Source of the DNA: Coprococcus eutactus
GTDB taxonomy: Bacteria > Bacillota > Clostridia > Lachnospirales > Lachnospiraceae
Assembly (NCBI RefSeq): GCF_025149915.1
Contig: NZ_CP102278.1
Location: forward strand, 2,463,501-2,527,500
Length of the DNA stretch: 64,000 nt
Direction: 5' to 3'
Position numbers and translations under genes: made by a program. Below, piece after piece: positions 61,541 to 64,000 of this stretch. The first letter of the stretch is position 1. Each line of letters opens with the position of its first letter. The notes below the pieces were generated by a model. That model saw nothing but the letters and a program-made list of their open reading frames with translations. It ran no database searches and was not told the origin of the DNA.

Positions 61541-61569
61541 GTTATACACCTAGTTGTTAGCACTGTCAA
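61541..61569 (-). promoter_or_regulatory. Heat-shock promoter of hsp20 copy 2
   Basis: TTGACA (61564-61569) and TATAAC (61541-61546) are 17 bases apart on the minus strand. Confidence 0.88.
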
Positions 61570-61583
61570 GAGGCGAGTGCTAA
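61557..61583. promoter_or_regulatory. CIRCE element of hsp20 copy 2
   Basis: TTAGCACTG-N9-GAGTGCTAA differs from the CIRCE consensus at one position. It abuts the nitroreductase stop codon exactly (61584-61586). Confidence 0.94.
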
Positions 61584-62231
61584 TTATTTTGTGAAGACTT
61601 TGTGTCCACTCCCAGCCTCAAAGTGGTATTTGGCAATTCCAAGATCTATCTTCGTGCATATTCCTCTCGGAGCTTTCGCTGTCACCACACCCTCTCTCAG
61701 CTCAAACATGAACTTCTGCTGGTTCACTGCTGTCGGTGCCAGACACACCGCCTCCATCCCCTTTGTGAACCAATCTGTCTCCACATCTGCCCTGCTGATT
61801 TCTGATATATCTTTGCTCTTGTGGGCAACACCCTGATTCTCACCATACCCAAGGGCAATCACTATCAGCAGTTTCTGTCCTTTGCCTATGACTGCCTTGG
61901 TCTTACCATGTGACATTGCAACCCAGCATGTGTTAAGTCCAAGTTCCTGACATCCAAGCACCAGCTTTTCACCATAGTAGCCGGCCTTTTCCTGGTCGTT
62001 CTTCGCGCCAACTATCGCTATATAATTAGAAACATTTGTGAATTTGCCATAATGCGCCATAAACGAATCAAAACAGTTCGGCTCATCGTAGACCGCCTGC
62101 ATGCTCAGTCCGCTCTCAGAATTTATCTCAGAGATAAGCCTGTCGATCTCCGCACGTTTCTCCTGCTTGATTGGCTTATCCTTATATTGCCGCACACTGT
62201 GCCGCTCCTTCATCAACTGTAACATATCCAT
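61584..62231 (-). CDS. Nitroreductase-family FMN oxidoreductase
   Basis: This 215-residue protein has the nitroreductase opening (MKERHSVRQYKDKPI near residues 6-20) and the blocks GYYGEKLVLGCQELGLNTCWV and ALGYGE. Members bind FMN and reduce nitro-compounds, quinones or other substrates with NAD(P)H. ATG at 62231 is used because GAGGGAAAATGC precedes it. The last seven or so codons (GHKVFTK and stop) lie in the duplicated Hsp20 unit, so the original C-terminus was probably replaced or added when that unit was copied. Confidence 0.85.
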   Translation of the reverse strand: MDMLQLMKERHSVRQYKDKPIKQEKRAEIDRLISEINSESGLSMQAVYDEPNCFDSFMAHYGKFTNVSNYIAIVGAKNDQEKAGYYGEKLVLGCQELGLNTCWVAMSHGKTKAVIGKGQKLLIVIALGYGENQGVAHKSKDISEISRADVETDWFTKGMEAVCLAPTAVNQQKFMFELREGVVTAKAPRGICTKIDLGIAKYHFEAGSGHKVFTK

Positions 62232-62262
62232 GCATTTTCCCTCGCTCTCATTCTGATAATAT

Positions 62263-62350
62263 GGGGACGTTCCTTTTGGCACGAGGAGTGTCCCTGTGGC
62301 ATGTTATAAGTAAGACAGGGGACGCTCATTGTGACAAAAGGAACGTCCCT
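62263..62350. repeat. REP-like palindrome (family B), full element
   Basis: An 88-base imperfect palindrome: GGGGACGTTCCTTTT...GAGGAGTGTCCCTG on the left is mirrored by CAGGGGACGCTC...AAAAGGAACGTCCC on the right. It lies just upstream of the nitroreductase gene and touches the end of the unknown gene at 62750-62349. No transposase is in the window. Confidence 0.8.
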
Positions 62351-62750
62351 AAATCTCATACTGTTCAAGCATAGTCGGCGCCATATCCATAAATACAAAA
62401 AACTCTTCTGGCAACGTGCAAAGTTCTCGGCTTATAAAATCTTCCGCATTAATATACTTGTGATCATTTTCCGGATTGTAACATTTCTCGTGATTCGCAA
62501 AAATAACTATTCCCTTAAAACTCTTCTCAATCTCATAAACAGCCTCTCCCGGTACATCATAATTTAGGATAGCGACATGTAATCTATCCTTTGCATCAAG
62601 ACTGTCAGCAATATAAAATTCATCACAAAATGGCAACTTATTCTCGACAGCAAAATTAATTGTATGCTGGAGATATTCCCTTAAAATCTCTCTGTCCAGC
62701 TTATACTTAAAGCACGAAAAAAATTTTTTCATTTTATTAAATAAACCCAT
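62349..62750 (-). CDS. Protein of unknown function
   Basis: This 133-residue protein begins MGLFNKMKKFFSCFKYKLDR (amphipathic, Lys/Phe-rich) and continues as an alpha/beta protein with several acidic residues (SLDAKDRLHVAILN, then FKGIVIFANHEKCYNPENDH). No family was recognised. Its stop codon lies at the edge of the family B REP-like element, so the last residues may be encoded by the element. GGAGCAG lies about a dozen bases before the ATG. Confidence 0.5.
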   Translation of the reverse strand: MGLFNKMKKFFSCFKYKLDREILREYLQHTINFAVENKLPFCDEFYIADSLDAKDRLHVAILNYDVPGEAVYEIEKSFKGIVIFANHEKCYNPENDHKYINAEDFISRELCTLPEEFFVFMDMAPTMLEQYEI

Positions 62751-62812
62751 ATATCAAATCTGCTCCTTCCTATAGTTTCAAGCCCTAAATCATTGATTTT
62801 GGGTCTTTTTCT

Positions 62813-63031
62813 TTAAACAGTCACCTCACAACAAGTGCTAAAAATAACTTTTAGGAATTTACTTCCCTCTGCCGTTGTTACAAGGTAATATCTTTCATAT
62901 TTATTTTCCGCCAGTTTCTCCGGTCCCCGGATAATATCAATATATGCTGTCTGATTCGCAGGATGAGATTCTTCCTGTAATACCTGTTCAAATGGTCGGA
63001 CATAATCCATCTTTCTCTTTGTCTGAATCAT
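62813..63031 (-). CDS. Small protein of unknown function
   Basis: This 72-residue frame starts at ATG 63031 with AGGTGG before it (MIQTKRKMDYVRPFEQVLQE) and ends with FLKVIFSTCCEVTV. The middle part (YERYYLVTTAEGSKFLKV) looks like a beta hairpin of a small globular protein. It may be a short gene or a fragment of a longer one. No family was recognised. Confidence 0.4.
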   Translation of the reverse strand: MIQTKRKMDYVRPFEQVLQEESHPANQTAYIDIIRGPEKLAENKYERYYLVTTAEGSKFLKVIFSTCCEVTV

Positions 63032-63128
63032 TCCAAATCCCACCTGTCATGTGTCCTTCTACACTTGATTTTTCATTCTGACAAACTTGAAGTTATACAC
63101 ATCTACATTCCGTTCGTAATATACATGA

Positions 63129-63890
63129 CTATCTATAATCCTTTGGTATCTGAGCAAATTTTTTCAAAAAGCTTTCTCTGGTATTATCATTTACAAACAA
63201 TTCTCGCAACTCTTTCTCATTTTCTTCTCCTAAGGACACATATTGTTGCAAAAATATTTTGGTTAAATATAGATAATTTCCCTGTATCAATCGATAGTAA
63301 GAGCTTTCTAATAGGGTGTTTATCATTTTTATGCTTTGCTCATAGGTTTTGGTCTCTTCATAAAAGGATCTAATAAGAGGCAGAGTATAATAAAAAGCAG
63401 CTTCATACGCTTTTACCCTTTGCCTCATAGAATTTTCAAAATCTGCACTGTCTATATAACAGCGATTAAACGTCATATCTGCTTTTTGACATTTTCCTTC
63501 AACTATCTTATTATGGTTTTCCCAAATGTTTTCAAAAAAATGCGTAAATATACTCTTATCCGTTCTAACATAAACTGCTTTTTTCGCTGACATTTTGGGA
63601 ATAAAATCATAGTTCCATCCCCACTTAAAGCTTCCACCTAAATCAGTTTGCTGGAATAGACTTAATACCCTGCGACGATGATTGCAATAATCATCAGCCC
63701 AGATACGATTACCAAGATATCGCATGCCTAGTTCTTTAGCAATCAATGGTGAAAAAACTTCATCTAATAACATATTCCACCCTTCCACCATCAAATCTCT
63801 CTCCGTATGTTCTGCTTCATACTCCGGCAACCAAGTACTGATTAAATATTTTTTGTATTTTTCAAACTCCATACTATGTAAATTCTCCAT
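63129..63890 (-). CDS. Protein of unknown function, alpha-helical
   Basis: This 253-residue protein is largely helical, with many Tyr, Phe and charged residues (YLGNRIWADDYCNHRRRVLS, then LGGSFKWGWNYDFIPK). It has no signal peptide or membrane segment. No family was recognised; a DUF4304-like protein is possible but unproven. AAGGA precedes the first ATG closely and GGAG precedes a second ATG at 63872, so the start is uncertain by six residues. The 110 bases beyond it to the window end show nothing recognisable. Confidence 0.6.
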   Translation of the reverse strand: MENLHSMEFEKYKKYLISTWLPEYEAEHTERDLMVEGWNMLLDEVFSPLIAKELGMRYLGNRIWADDYCNHRRRVLSLFQQTDLGGSFKWGWNYDFIPKMSAKKAVYVRTDKSIFTHFFENIWENHNKIVEGKCQKADMTFNRCYIDSADFENSMRQRVKAYEAAFYYTLPLIRSFYEETKTYEQSIKMINTLLESSYYRLIQGNYLYLTKIFLQQYVSLGEENEKELRELFVNDNTRESFLKKFAQIPKDYR

Positions 63891-64000
63891 AAATCCTTGT
63901 TACTTACCCGTAATTTGTGACTAATTCATTAAATTCCGATTTTTCGTTCTCTGCGACTTCCCAATAAACGGGAATTTAGCGATTTCTTTTTCCGGTATTC

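Larger units (their letters stand above)
60800..61607. repeat. 808-bp Hsp20 unit, copy 2
   Basis: This is the second copy of the unit at 57020-57827, with terminator, Hsp20 gene, promoter and CIRCE. Its right end covers the last codons of the nitroreductase gene. Confidence 0.92.

Noticed and set aside
1..64000. CRISPR arrays, tRNA or rRNA genes, integrases
   Set aside because: No regularly spaced repeats, tRNA-like cloverleaf with CCA end, rRNA-conserved stretches or recombinase genes were noticed on either strand.

Overview
The window reads as a chromosomal segment of an anaerobic gut Firmicute of the Lachnospiraceae type. The evidence is indirect: a butyryl-CoA:acetate-type CoA-transferase, a family I acyl-CoA:acetate CoA-transferase, a choloylglycine (bile salt) hydrolase, RbsABC-type sugar uptake, MalT-like and LacI regulators, a BceRSAB-type module, very large signal-peptide proteins with InlB-like repeats, and HrcA/CIRCE-controlled Hsp20 genes. 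No rRNA, tRNA, CRISPR array, integrase or intact insertion sequence is seen.

Layout. 1-1159: 3' part of a surface protein (leucine-rich-repeat / bacterial Ig-like) broken by two frameshifts. 6927-1209 (minus): dltA-dltC-dltB followed by two tandem SGNH/DltD-like genes, probably for D-alanylation of a cell-wall polymer. 13522-7269 (minus): sugar-binding lipoprotein, ABC ATPase, ABC permease, GH32 enzyme and PfkB kinase, a fructoside uptake and breakdown operon. It is followed upstream by a LacI-family regulator that carries a second RbsB-like sensor domain, a bile salt hydrolase and a GNAT enzyme. 22090-17518 (minus): ABC ATPase, FtsX permease, response regulator and intramembrane-sensing kinase. 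22265-26188: relic of an NCS2 purine permease, a cytosolic GH13 enzyme, a membrane protein and xpt. 28900-26459: MalT-like LuxR regulator. 39146-29097: one 10-kb gene for a 3349-residue secreted multidomain protein. 42667-39400: a MacB-like ABC pair. 44563-42683: an AAA/PD-(D/E)XK protein with a fused N-terminal DNA-binding domain.

44792-47135 holds a 41-residue basic protein under a CIRCE promoter, a GNAT enzyme, and a divergent PBECR-like nuclease / XRE regulator pair whose two promoters share a perfect palindrome. 47179-48705 and 56799-55462 are CoA-transferases. 55268-49926 is a duplicated ECF-sigma cluster (sigma, anti-sigma, lipoprotein, membrane protein); the second copy has lost the anti-sigma and half of the sigma factor. 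57020-61607 contains two nearly identical 808-bp Hsp20 units flanking a GGDEF protein and an AEC transporter. The last 2.7 kb holds a nitroreductase and three unrecognised genes.

The most noteworthy items are the CIRCE-linked micro-protein, the PBECR/XRE pair, the twin-sensor LacI protein, the ECF duplication with a shared promoter motif, the giant protein with an aerolysin-like stretch, and two families of REP-like intergenic palindromes, one of which supplies the last codons of a response regulator. Family names come from sequence recognition only; no searches were run.
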